A stretch of DNA of 64,000 nucleotides from Gigaspora margarita (taxonomy: Eukaryota > Glomeromycota > Glomeromycetes > Diversisporales > Gigasporaceae), in NCBI GenBank assembly GCA_009809945.1, contig WTPW01000571.1, forward strand, positions 1 through 64,000. The letters are read 5' to 3'. Shown piece by piece: positions 12,701 through 23,147 of this stretch (within the stretch, counting starts at the first letter, position 1; each line of letters opens with the position of its first letter). The notes below the pieces were generated by a model. It had not been told where the DNA came from and did not search any database. It was given only the letters and a program-made list of their open reading frames with translations. The translations under genes and the position numbers were made by a program.

Positions 12701-12906
12701 ATAAAAAATATATCTATTGTTTTTTTTCTTTTATTATTCTGATATTTAACTTACACATTAATAGTATTATAAAAGAATTTAAGTATTAGATATATATTGT
12801 TTTTTTTTATTATTCTGATATTTAACTTACATATTAATAGCATTATAGGTATATAAAAGATATATATTTTTTCTTCTTTTATTATTCCAATATTCAACTT
12901 ATATAT
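12701..12906. repeat. Minisatellite with units of about 80 bp, dispersed in blocks
   Basis: The unit contains TTTTTTCTTTTATTATTC, then TAATATTTAACTTACACATT, AATAGCATTATA and AGAAGAATATAGGTATA, AAAGGTATATAT. Further units lie at about 12230-12420, 13650-13706, 15717-15847 and 17461-17530. The blocks are separated by transposon insertions (12907-13649, 13707-15716, 15848-17460), so a once-continuous array was split apart. Confidence 0.75.
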
Positions 12907-13649
12907 TAGAGGGCATCCATAAATAATGTTATGTACTCTTACATAGTAGCTCTTGATTCTTCCCCTAGACTAGGACCCTGAGCAATTTATAAACAGCTAA
13001 CAATTTTAAAAAATTGTTATGTATTTTTAAATATAGAAAAGATCTACAGAAAAACAGTCAAAAATAAGCATTAATATTACTAAATATAGAAAAGATCTAT
13101 ACAAAAATAGTTAAAAATAAGCAAAAGCAAATTGTCACCTATCAATGTATAGCTCGAGTTCTCCTAGACCATATAAAAAATTTTTAAAAATCCATATGTT
13201 TATATATAAAATTTCACAAAAACTTGAATATATTATGATCCAGTAATCCAATTTGGATAATTTTGGTACTATTCAATTTGTCTCTATAAGACGAATCCAA
13301 TAGTACTAAAATTATTTCATTTGAATCACTGGTTCAAGAGTTATTCACAAAAAACTATTGATTTTATAGTAATTTTATAAGAAAATATAATAACCAATAG
13401 TATTTTGTTAATAAAACATAATCTAGTGATCCTAATCAAATAATTTTAGTACCATTCGAATCCTTTCCTCAAGTCAATTTGAATAGTATTAAATCATCCA
13501 ATTTGGATCTTTGGATAAGTTTTAGACAAATTTTTATAAAAAAATTGTATTATATTTTTTTGACCCTCTTTTTATTTATTGAAAGAAACATTATATTTTG
13601 GAGGTCACCCTCTTTAAATATAATATTATTTATAGATACCCCTAAGTAA
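12907..13649. mobile_element. TIR element inserted in the minisatellite
   Basis: The left end AGAGGGCATCCATAAATAAT and right end ATTATTTATAGATACCCCT form an inverted pair of about 25 bases with transition differences. The interior contains a second inverted pattern around ATCCAATTTGGAT and GTACTATTC phrases (13230-13520). It is non-coding. The ends resemble widespread eukaryotic elements with a GGGTGTCCATAAAT terminus, but I cannot assign the superfamily. No clear TSD. Confidence 0.6.
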
Positions 13650-13679
13650 TATTATAGAAGAATATAGTTATATAAAAGG

Positions 13680-13706
<27 letters not shown>

Positions 13707-13724
<18 letters not shown>

Positions 13725-15716
13725 GGTATAAGGTTAGGTCTTTATTAGTAATTTAGAAAAGTTGCTACATAGAGTATACTTCTTTGTATAAATACAAAAT
13801 CTAAATTACATGCAAGAATTGAAGCTTAAACTAATTTATCTGCAATCTAAACCTACTAGAGTGATCAAAACTCACCTAGTTTGATAGAGTTAAAATAAAA
13901 TTTATAGGTATACTATATTTAACTCAATGGACAGCCCAAGAACCGATCTTCTTAAGAGTTGTACCAATAGGTGAACATGAATTTGGGTTAATATGAAGTT
14001 GATTAGGTTGGCCACAAGAACAACTATATGTAAATGTTCAGCGTAGAGATGGTTGCTTTTTGGATTGTAATATATTTGAAGTAGTATTAGAAGAAGGATA
14101 AGTAATGTTATTGGTTTTTCACCATAAAGCAAATTGGGAACAATAAGGCTTCCATAATTGTTTATAGGATAATTCAGAGACTTGAAGAAGAATTTTTATA
14201 ATTATTTGTGAAGCTAATTTTGAGGGTAAGTGGAAGGGTCTAAGATCTTGAATAAGATGAGAAAGAATTAAGCCTTTAAGTATAGTTTGAATATAATAAG
14301 GGGAAAGTAAAGCTGGTGATAAATAAAAGGCTGGNTGATTATAAATAGTCTGGATAAGTTGAGATATAGTATTTGANGANAGGTCTAANTCTNTNNANTT
14401 NATAGTATTAGTAATAGCAGTAAGAATAATCTGGTTAATATTNTTTGCACCAGAACAAAAAAGCCAGTGATTAGGAGAATCAGGGGTGTTGCATATAAAG
14501 CAGTTGGTATTTGGAAATAGGTTAGGATAAATTGAGTGAAAGTGAGAGTATGAAGGTAGTTCATTTAAAAATAATTTGGTTTTAAAAGCTTTAGATTGCT
14601 AAGTTTGAAGTTGGTAATATTATTTGAAGCTTTTTGATTATTATTAAAGTATAACCAAGTAGAATTCTAATCAAAATAATGAGTGAAGTGAGACCATTCA
14701 TTTGTGGTTGCTGAGAAGACCATAGAGCTATAATATGAGCTTTGCAGATATTTTTAATGAATCTTCGTATAGGTTGTAAAACTTGGGTATTTTCCTAGTA
14801 TAGAGTATGAAAAGGAATATGAGAGTTGGTATAGTTGAAGTTGAGAAAAGAAGCAGAGATATGTTGATTGGCTAGTTGATNNGCANNATTATTNAAAGNN
14901 TTGTCAGAATGAGCCTGAACTTTGTGTAATGTTAGTTGAATATTAAAAGATTTAATAACATTAAGGAGTGTATGCCATATAGGCCATGCAGTAAATTTGA
15001 ATTTTTTTGGAAAGTTTGGATTAAGGTGTATAAGTTTAGTGTATTTGGATATAACTAATTGTGAATCAGTAAAAATTTGAATAATAAAGTTTCATGGTAC
15101 AGTAGCAATAGCAGATAGGATTGAAATTAGTTTAGTGTGATAAGAAGATGGCCAATATTTAAGTTGGGCTGAAAACTCATGTACAATTTGATTGTTATGA
15201 AGTTGTACCCAACCAATACCCATAGAATATTGGTTAGTACAGATATTTTTAACAGAACCATCTGTATAGAAGATAAAAGATGCATAATTATAATTGTTTT
15301 GAGCAATTGATTGTAATGATAGAGAAGTTTGGTTAGATAGAAAAAGATCAGAAACTAAGCAGTCAGAGATATTTAAAGTTGGAGGTATAGAAATAGTAAG
15401 AGGATGTTTAATAGTAGTAGAGAGAATAAGATCTATATAATTTGCATTAAGGTTAAGCTGCTTGTTTGGTTGAATTCTACCATAAAAAAGTGTAGATAAT
15501 GTAGCAGATATTTCAATTGTACATGCAGAGGAAATATGGTTAGTATTAAGATTGCAGCCTGGGCAAGGCATACAAGAAATAGGAGAAAGTGGGTATAATT
15601 GGGATTGTAAAGTATCAATATTAGTAGACCAATGAGTAATTGATATAGTATTTGAATGCTTGAAATATCTACAAGCTTTACCAATAATTATATTCTGATT
15701 ACAATAAGTAAGTATT
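13707..15716 (-). pseudogene. 5'-truncated LINE: RNase H and zinc-knuckle end
   Basis: The minus strand encodes the 3' part of a LINE ORF2. An RNase H domain starts with FIFYTDGSVKN (first catalytic Asp), followed by WPSSYHTKLISILSA, where related domains have a catalytic Glu that is Lys here (codon 15131-15133). A second Asp follows in FTDSQLVIS, then KVQAHSDN. Downstream is a Cys/His cluster read as FICNTPDSPNHWLFC. The frame has several stops and N bases (14335-14400, 14881-14900). A T-run at 13707-13724 is the poly(A) tail in reverse. It inserted into the minisatellite; the TSD is obscured by AT microsatellite. It is a dead 5'-truncated copy, distinct from the LINE at 23085-32739. Confidence 0.75.
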
Positions 15717-15847
15717 TTTTTTTTCTTTTATTATTTCAATATTTAACTTATACTTAGTAGCATTATAAAAGGATATAGGTATACAAAAGGTATATATATA
15801 TATATATATATTTTATTATTTCGATATTCAACTTATATATTAGTAGC

Positions 15848-17460
15848 AGGACCCCGGACATCTCTGATATATGTCATATTTTTTTTTTAGCAAATTGCAG
15901 AAAATTTGGTCTGAGGTCCAAATTTAAGTTTTAGCAAATTGAGGTTAATTTTAAAAAAGGTTATATAAAGCATTTTGGCAAATTACAGCAATTTTATGCA
16001 TGTTATATTTTATTTTTAGCAAATTACCTACATTTTGCAAGAATAATACCCAAAAATAAGCTATCTCATTTTTTTGTACTACTATGATTTTTAAAAATTT
16101 AAGATGCTTAATTTTGAATTTTTTTGATCAAAAAATCCAAACTTAAGCATCTTCTCTTAAATTTTCAAGAAATATAAAAGTAAATATGCCGNNNNNNNNN
16201 NNNNNNNNNNNNNNNNNNNNNNNNNNNNNNNNNNNNNNNNNNNNNNNNNNNNNNNNNNNNNNNNNNNNNNNNNNNNNNNNNNNNNNNNNNNNNNNNNNNN
16301 NNNNNNNNNNNNNNNNNNNNNNNNNNNNNNNNNNNNNNNNNNNNNNNNNNNNNNNNNNNNNNNNNNNNNNNNNNNNNNNNNNNNNNNNNNNNNNNNNNNN
16401 NNNNNNNNNNNNNNNNNNNNNNNNNNNNNNNNNNNNNNNNNNNNNNNNNNNNNNNNNNNNNNNNNNNNNNNNNNNNNNNNNNNNNNNNNNNNNNNNNNNN
16501 NNNNNNNNNNNNNNNNNNNNNNNNNNNNNNNNNNNNNNNNNNNNNNNNNNNNNNNNNNNNNNNNNNNNNNNNNNNNNNNNNNNNNNNNNNNNNNNNNNNN
16601 NNNNNNNNNNNNNNNNNNNNNNNNNNNNNNNNNNNNNNNNNNNNNNNNNNNNNNNNNNNNNNNNNNNNNNNNNNNNNNNNNNNNNNNNNNNNNNNNNNNN
16701 NNNNNNNNNNNNNNNNNNNNNNNNNNNNNNNNNNNNNNNNNNNNNNNNNNNNNNNNNNNNNNNNNNNNNNNNNNNNNNNNNNNNNNNNNNNNNNNNNNNN
16801 NNNNNNNNNNNNNNNNNNNNNNNNNNNNNNNNNNNNNNNNNNNNNNNNNNNNNNNNNNNNNNNNNNNNNNNNNNNNNNNNNNNNNNNNNNNNNNNNNNNN
16901 NNNNNNNNNNNNNNNNNNNNNNNNNNNNNNNNNNNNNNNNNNNNNNNNNNNNNNNNNNNNNNNNNNNNNNNNNNNNNNNNNNNNNNNNNNNNNNNNNNNN
17001 NNNNNNNNNNNNNNNNNNNNNNNNNNNNNNNNNNNNNNNNNNNNNNNNNNNNNNNNNNNNNNNNNNNNNNNNNNNNNNNNNNNNNNNNNNNNNNNNNNNN
17101 NNNNNNNNNNNNNNNNNNNNNNNNNNNNNNNNNNNNNNNNNNNNNAATCAATTAGTAAAATTTTGTGAATTATAATATTTTATATAATTTTATTAATAAA
17201 AATACTAAAAAATTCTATGATTCACAAAATTTTACTAATTGATTCTAACAATGTGCTCTAAGAAAATTTGTTCAGCAATCAAAAATACATATATATTTTG
17301 ATTTATAAAAATAGATGTGATAATTTAGTTTTTAGCAAATTACTAAAAATTTATATGTAATAATTGAATTTTCAGCAAATTTACTTGATTTTAGGGGTAG
17401 CAAAAACCTCCAAATTTATGCAGATCATTTATGACCTATATTAGAGATGTCCGGGGTCCT
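15848..17460. mobile_element. AGGACCCC-end TIR element, copy 2, 9-bp duplication
   Basis: The left end begins AGGACCCCGGACATCTCT and the right end is its inverse, AGAGATGTCCGGGGTCCT. It is flanked by a perfect 9-base duplication ATTAGTAGC (15839-15847 and 17461-17469). TIRs with a 9-base TSD suggest a Mutator-like (MULE) non-autonomous element. The interior has more inverted structure (17146-17243 and around 16080-16155) and a 954-base assembly gap, so a transposase hidden in the gap cannot be excluded. Confidence 0.85.
16192..17145. other. Assembly gap, 954 N
   Basis: Run of N. The long X-only open frames across it on both strands are meaningless. Confidence 0.99.
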
Positions 17461-17731
17461 ATTAGTAGCATCATATATAAAAGATATATATAAAAATATA
17501 TTTATAGCAATATTATATATATAGTTTTAATTTGTGAATACTATAATATATTTGAATTATATAAGATAACCACTTAATATGCATATATTAAATAATACAA
17601 AAAAAAAAAACAATTAATTTTTTTTTAGTTTTCTACTTTCTTTTTTCTTCTTCCTACTCTGATTCAAAAAACCTTTTTATAACTTTTTTGGAGTTTGATA
17701 GTATCTTCAAAATTTTACTATTAACAGAATT

Positions 17732-18356
17732 TTTTTTCCCTTTACTTCTAATTCCAATGATATACACCACCAACCATTAGACCCAAATATTCATGTTAAT
17801 GGGTGCAGTTACTGAGGCTTCCACTTGTGGTCAGGCTGTATCCAAACCAACTCTGTGGTAAGAGCATATTCCTTCAACTACTACTACTAACCATCCAAAC
17901 CCAACAATTGTATATACTTATAGTGCTCTATTTCAGGCACATTGATCCTTGGTCTGCACAGCCAGCTTTGGCAAATCCAAGTCTGGATAGGGTGCGTCTG
18001 TCATTCGACATCCCAGGTCCCTGTTTTCTCATAGTGTTTCAGTTTCACCTATATCTATCTAGACCAGTCCTTGCTTCACTACTTATCTATAAAAAGTTGT
18101 ATCAGTATCTTAACTCCTACATAGAGCCCTGACTATCAATACAAGTTTGACTTCCACTGGTCCTATCATCAATAGCTGGATCACTGCTACTGATATACTG
18201 TTACATGATCTTCACAGCCTTATGACTAAGTTGGTAACTTCAATTATTCCAAATCAGATTATAATACAAATTCAATTCTGCCCTTAGGCAAACTTGAACT
18301 GGCAACCTTCAATTGGTGATCTTGGAGCTTAACTGCTAAGCTATCGATCCTAAGTC
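17732..18356 (-). mobile_element. tRNA-headed retroposon (family 2)
   Basis: Flanked by an 18-base duplication TTTACTATTAACAGAATT (17714-17731 and 18357-18374). On the minus strand the head has an A-box-like TAGCTTAGCAGTTAAG and a B-box-like CCAGTTCAAGTTTGCC within the first 80 bases. The far end is a T-run on plus (17732-17738), the reversed A tail. The body is about 540 bases with no gene; the plus ORF at 17803-18132 is antisense chance. The body differs from family 1. Confidence 0.85.
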
Positions 18357-18435
18357 TTTACTATTAACAGAATTCTTTGAATCTAAATTCTTATCTATAT
18401 AGAAAAAAATTAATGATTTGAATTATATATTAATT

Positions 18436-18997
18436 GTCTCGGATGATCGTGAAATCGGATGATAGTGAAATCTATGTGATCTATATATTCATTGGATTTT
18501 CTAAAATTTCTGAAAATTGTGTAAACAATCGATCTAATCGATCTAATCAATCTACACTATATAATCAAACCAATCAAATACTATAACTGGGGGTTAATTC
18601 AATATTGCCTATATCAGATATGCTAAATAAATCGTAAAAAACCTTCTAACTGTCTTAAAAAGGTGATCCTAACCCTAACCCTAAACACGAAACTAAGTTT
18701 TTTTTTTGTTAGTGGTTTTATAGACTCTTTTTTGCCTTGTAGTTAGGGTTAGGGTTAGGGTTAGAGAGCTTTTTTGATACAGTTAGAAGGTCTTTTATAT
18801 ATAGATATCAAGAATGCGATTTATGCAGCATATAAGCATACTGACCAGTTATAGTATTTGATTGTTTTGATTACATAGTATAGATCGATTAGATCGATTA
18901 GATCGATTGTTTATACGATTTTTGGATTTTAGGAAATCTGATGAATATGTAGATCACGTGGATTTTACCATCATCTGATTTCACGATCATCCGCAAC
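18436..18997. mobile_element. Foldback element with telomeric repeats near the centre
   Basis: Nearly the whole 562 bp is one long inverted repeat. The ends are GTCTCGGATGATCGTGAAAT and the inverse of GTTGCGGATGATCGTGAAAT, followed by matching GATCTAATCGATC and ATACTATAACTGG blocks. Flanks are the 7-base duplication ATTAATT (18429-18435 and 18998-19004). The inner arms carry about three CCCTAA units (18668-18685) and about three and a half TTAGGG units (18742-18763), facing each other across a short AT-rich loop. No ORF. Superfamily unassigned. Confidence 0.8.
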
Positions 18998-19282
18998 ATT
19001 AATTAATATATTGATCAAATTTATCTGAAGATTTAAAGGATAGAGGGTACTATTTTAAAATTAGGGCAAATCTATTTGTAACCATGGTTACAGTTCTGAG
19101 CCAATCAAATTGCTAGATTAGATATGACAAAAAAATACAAAAAATTACAAATTACAATAACTTTAACTTGTGCCTATGAAACCAATATTTTTGTCTAGCA
19201 AAAAATGCTTCTTGAAGTATTTTATTATATATAATAAACCTTCTTCTAACTCTAAATCTAACTTTAACCCAGATCTGGTTAC

Positions 19283-19568
19283 TAGGGTTTCGCAATTTGA
19301 TTTGATCTTCAAATATTTGAATCAAATATTTGATTAAATTCAAATTCAAATTTGACTATATTTGATTTGATCAAATTCAAATCTGACCAAATTTGATTTG
19401 ATTTGACAAATATTTGATTTGATTTGAAAATTACTATTAAAAATTCAAATTCAAATTAAATTCAAATCCAAATATTTGAATCAAATCAAATTCAAATCAG
19501 GGTCAATTTGATTTAATCAAATTCAAATTGATCCAATATTTGATTTGATTTGAATTTGAGGAACCCTA
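19283..19568. mobile_element. hAT-like MITE filled with TTTGATTTGAATT repeats
   Basis: Ends TAGGGTTTCG...GAACCCTA, with an 8-base duplication CTGGTTAC / CTAGTTAC (19275-19282 and 19569-19576, one transition). The interior is almost entirely ATTTGATTTGA and TCAAATTCAAAT in both orientations, so the 286 bases fold on themselves many ways. No coding potential. Confidence 0.8.
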
Positions 19569-19830
19569 CTAGTTACTGTTACTGCCAGTAACAAATATAT
19601 TTTTTCTTAAAATTATATATAATCTTAATAGTAAATTTTTTTTATAATTAATTTTATAAAAAATTATATTAAGTAAATTAATTTTAATACTTAAAAAGTT
19701 AGTAAAGCAGGTGTTTCTAATTTTAATAATAGTAAAATTATTAAAATTGGTTAAAAACTCAGTGAAATATATATTTTTAAAAATTGGTATTAAAATTTAG
19801 TAATAAAACTAACTTATAAATTTATGTAAA

Positions 19831-20488
19831 AGCTAGAATATCAGAAACCAGAGCTAGAGAATCAGATGACAAGACCCTCGAAGAGGGGGTCCACGAACCT
19901 GGCTGCTGGAGTTGTACCAGAAAAAAAGGATCTATATTTTGGCAGTAGATACTAAGAGAAGAAAACCATATCAACCCTTCTGGGCTAACTGGTTTGGAAG
20001 TTTGTGGATCTAGTATAAGGACTGGTAGGATGGTAGAGGTGAGTGCTGGAATCGGAGCAAACCTTGCAAGGGCAGAAGTAGGTAATAGTAAAAAGTTACT
20101 AAAGTGTAAGTAATACCTGTATAGGACAGAGACTATTCTACTATTCTGTGAGAATAAATTAGTCCTAAAGGGATTCTGTGATACATCTGTAACTGGCCTT
20201 GACTGATTTATGTAATGGAGGACTGTACTAGTGATACAAGAAGGACTAGCAGGAAGAGCAGGGACCAGAAGGTTTAAATAGATAACTCCTAGTTGGGTTG
20301 CAGGTATAGCAACTAGTGTAGAACCTTCGGGCAAACTACTTAAATTAGACAACTAAAAGTTGTACGTGTAGCTAGTTGTACTCTTATTTATGTAACAAAT
20401 GTCTGGGTGCTCCTGGAGATACTCGTGGTCTGATTTACTTGAATAAAAGCCTTTCTCAGAGTGGAAACTTTGATATATAAAAAAAAAA
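19831..20488 (+). mobile_element. Retroposon related to family 1 body, plus orientation
   Basis: Ends in an A-run (20479-20491). Flanked by AAATTTATGTAAA (19818-19830) and AAATTTACATAAA (20489-20501), a 13-base duplication with two transitions. Its first half matches in inverse the body of 56501-57482: the phrases GACCCTCGAAGAGGGGGTCC, CTGGAGTTGTACCAG and GGGCTAACTGGTTTGGAAG. No tRNA head is visible, so it is 5'-truncated. The 176-codon minus ORF (19822-20352) is antisense and has no recognised domain. Confidence 0.7.
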
Positions 20489-20903
20489 AAATTTACATAA
20501 ATTGACCAATCAGAATTAGCGATTTTATCAACTCAGTAAAATTTGGGCTAACTCTGAAAAACTTTGTAATATATACAACTATATTTTTTAAAATATAATA
20601 ATAATTCAAAATTTTACTATAATAGATAAATTGTTTTATTTATATTTTGTAAAATTTTAATAAAAATTAGTTGTAATTTAAAAAGTTTTATTAGTAGCAT
20701 ATATCAGTTTTATATGAAAATTTCAAATACCATATAAAACTATATAAAAATAATCTATATATTCTCTACCCTTAATATAACTCCTGTTTCTTCTCCTAAT
20801 GTATCTGATACAAAAAAAGAGTTTTTATTTTATAAGATATTTAACTTTCTACAAATAGAAAAAAATAAATATATTAAACAAAAATTCTATTTAAATATAT
20901 ATA

Positions 20904-21337
20904 CCGTAAATTCTTGAAATAACGGGCATGGGTGTTATTTCAAAAATCACGTCCCTAAAAATAGCATAGGTGGTTTCAAAATAACGCCTATGCACGCCTC
21001 AAAATAATGCGCACCCCACTATATACATTTATATTACGACTTCCCTTCTCTAAGATCAATGATAACAATCCAGTATTAAGAATTTATAGTTTTAGTTCGA
21101 AATCTTGAAAAATAAAAAATGAATAGGAGTTATCCGGAGATAAAAAAGCAAAGAAAATTTATGATCATATAAAAATTCATGATTATATAAATAAGCGGAT
21201 TAATTTTTTTTATGCTGTATTGTACCAGTTTCAAAAAACTAAACTATAGATTCAAAATAACGCCCATGCGCGTACTCAAAATAACACTCACGTATTCAAA
21301 ATAACGCGCAGATGCCCGTTATTTCGAGAATTTATGG
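20904..21337. mobile_element. Mariner-type MITE, 434 bp
   Basis: The left arm CCGTAAATTCTTGAAATAAC and right arm (inverse of CCATAAATTCTCGAAATAAC) match with two transition differences, both at CpG. TA lies on each side (20902-20903 and 21338-21339). Subterminal phrases AAAATAACGC and CACGC/GCGCA recur near both ends. No ORF. Confidence 0.85.
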
Positions 21338-21386
21338 TAAGGAAAGTGCAGTAAATTACATGATTAGGGTTTACATAGGTCCTAAC

Positions 21387-22757
21387 CAGTGTTGGAAATC
21401 ATATGTTTACAGCATTCACAGTGAACATAAATTTTTTTAAAAAATCAAAAATTTTATATTTTATGTTCACATAGTGTAAATATAAATTTTAATTTTTATA
21501 ATTTCTTATTAATAATTTATTATATTTACTATATGTTTCCAAAATAACTCTTCTTTATTGGACGATTTTGAATACCAAAATCTGTGAGTAGCTTATTTTT
21601 TGGATATAATTGATTTTTGGTCAATTGCAAATTGTTATTACAATTATAAGTCCAAATTCTATTATTTAAATTGGTTATTAGTGCTTAAGCAAACTTGTTT
21701 GGAAGAATAATATATGGGATCTTTGCTAGCAAAATGACCCTCCGAGCCATTGTTACACAAGATTTTTATTAAGAAAAATATAATAAATCTATTTTTAGAA
21801 AAAAATTTGCTAGCAAAGATCCCATATACTGAAAGTTTCATTAAAATTGGTGCACTTTTTATTATTTGACTTTTAATTTTAACTTCAATGAATATATTTT
21901 TTTAAAAAAAATTTATTTTTTCGTTGAAAGTAAAAATTCAAAGCATAATAATAAAAAGTTCTTCTATTTTCTTAAAAATTTTATAGTATGTACAATTTGA
22001 TCTTCTGAGTATGTTTACTTAAGCGACTATAATCAATTTATATAGTAAAGTTTGGAACTTTACTATGTAGCAACTATCATCGATCGTGGGGTAGCTTATT
22101 TTCAGGTCAAAAATGTTTTGGAGTTTTTTGACCAAAAGAGGGAAGTAGCTCATTTTCAGAGATGGCTTATTTTAGCAAGATACAATATGCTAATACAAGT
22201 ACAAATAGAGTGCTTCTGGCTTTGCAACTTTAATTTCAAAAAATTAATAACTTAATTTCAATTTAGGAATTAAATTTTCTTAACTAATTAATATTAAAAA
22301 TTAAAGAATAGAATTTTGTTTATATATTGCTTAAAAATTTTCAACACTTCTACTTTATAATATAGTATTAGAATGTATATTTTTATAACAAAATTAATTA
22401 AACCAAACTTAGAAATAGAATACATTTTAAATAGTTCATCTATAAATGATTTGATTTTGAACATGCATATAAAGTTTGGCAAATTTATTATATAGAAATA
22501 ATCAATAATATATTGCTTTAAATAAAGATTAAATATATTAAATAAATAGCTATACAATTTACTTATATTAAATATAAATTTATAATTAATAAATATAAAT
22601 TATATTAGTAAAATATTTGTAATTTCAAGAGTTTTTAATTTTATATATTAATTATTATAAATTTTATTTGTGAACATATTTATTTTTAATGTGAACATTA
22701 TAAAAAAAAATTATGTTCACAAAAATCATAAAATTTTTTTTTGAATTTCCAACACTG
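21387..22757. mobile_element. Non-autonomous hAT-like element, 1.37 kb
   Basis: Ends CAGTGTTGGAAAT...ATTTCCAACACTG, with a perfect 8-base duplication GTCCTAAC (21379-21386 and 22758-22765). Subterminal regions contain GTGAACATAAATTTTTTT in inverted orientation. The interior has a 120-base inverted repeat (ATATGGGATCTTTGCTAGCA, 21712-21833) and a block at 21834-22080 similar to the MITE at 34500-34848. Short ORFs (22052-22255 plus, 22294-22557 minus) show no transposase motif. Confidence 0.88.
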
Positions 22758-23147
22758 GTCCTAACCCCCTGATAGAACTGTTGACTAATTAAATTTCATA
22801 AAACTCAAAAACAGCTTTGATCTCATCAGAAAATTTTTTATATAGATATATATCGATATATAGCAATAAATCGATGAATATTGATTAGAAAATAACGGTA
22901 TATATCGATAATTTAGGCTATATAACAATACATAACTAAAAAACGATATATACCGGTAAATGATAATTATCGTTAAATAACTAATTATCGATATATATCG
23001 ATTATATTAATATCGATATAAATCATTTATTAGATTCATATCACAATATAGCAGACCTATTACTATCGATATATAGCGATATTTTTTTTTTTTGAAAGAG
23101 AGATCTATCCTCTAATACTTTATTAGATTTCGCAGATTATACATATT

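Larger units (their letters stand above)
19031..20775. mobile_element. TTAAGGGTAGAG-end TIR element, copy A (composite)
   Basis: The left end TTTAAAGGATAGAGGGTAC and right end CTCTACCCTTAA form a degenerate inverted pair; TA follows on the right. The 19570-19815 and 20490-20765 segments match the two flanks of the element at 51916-53899 (AATAGTAAAATTATTAAAAT and TTACTATAATAGATAAATTG are shared landmarks). The middle differs: here it holds a hAT-like MITE and a retroposon in place of the palindrome array. No ORF of its own. Confidence 0.65.

Noticed and set aside
16165..17175. Open frames of over 300 codons on both strands
   Set aside because: They cross the N-run and are made of X; no coding information.
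18668..18763. True chromosome end or fusion point
   Set aside because: Only about three units per side, symmetric inside a TSD-flanked foldback element.
19822..20352. 176-codon minus ORF
   Set aside because: It runs antisense through a retroposon whose body recurs at 56501-57482, where the frame is not kept.
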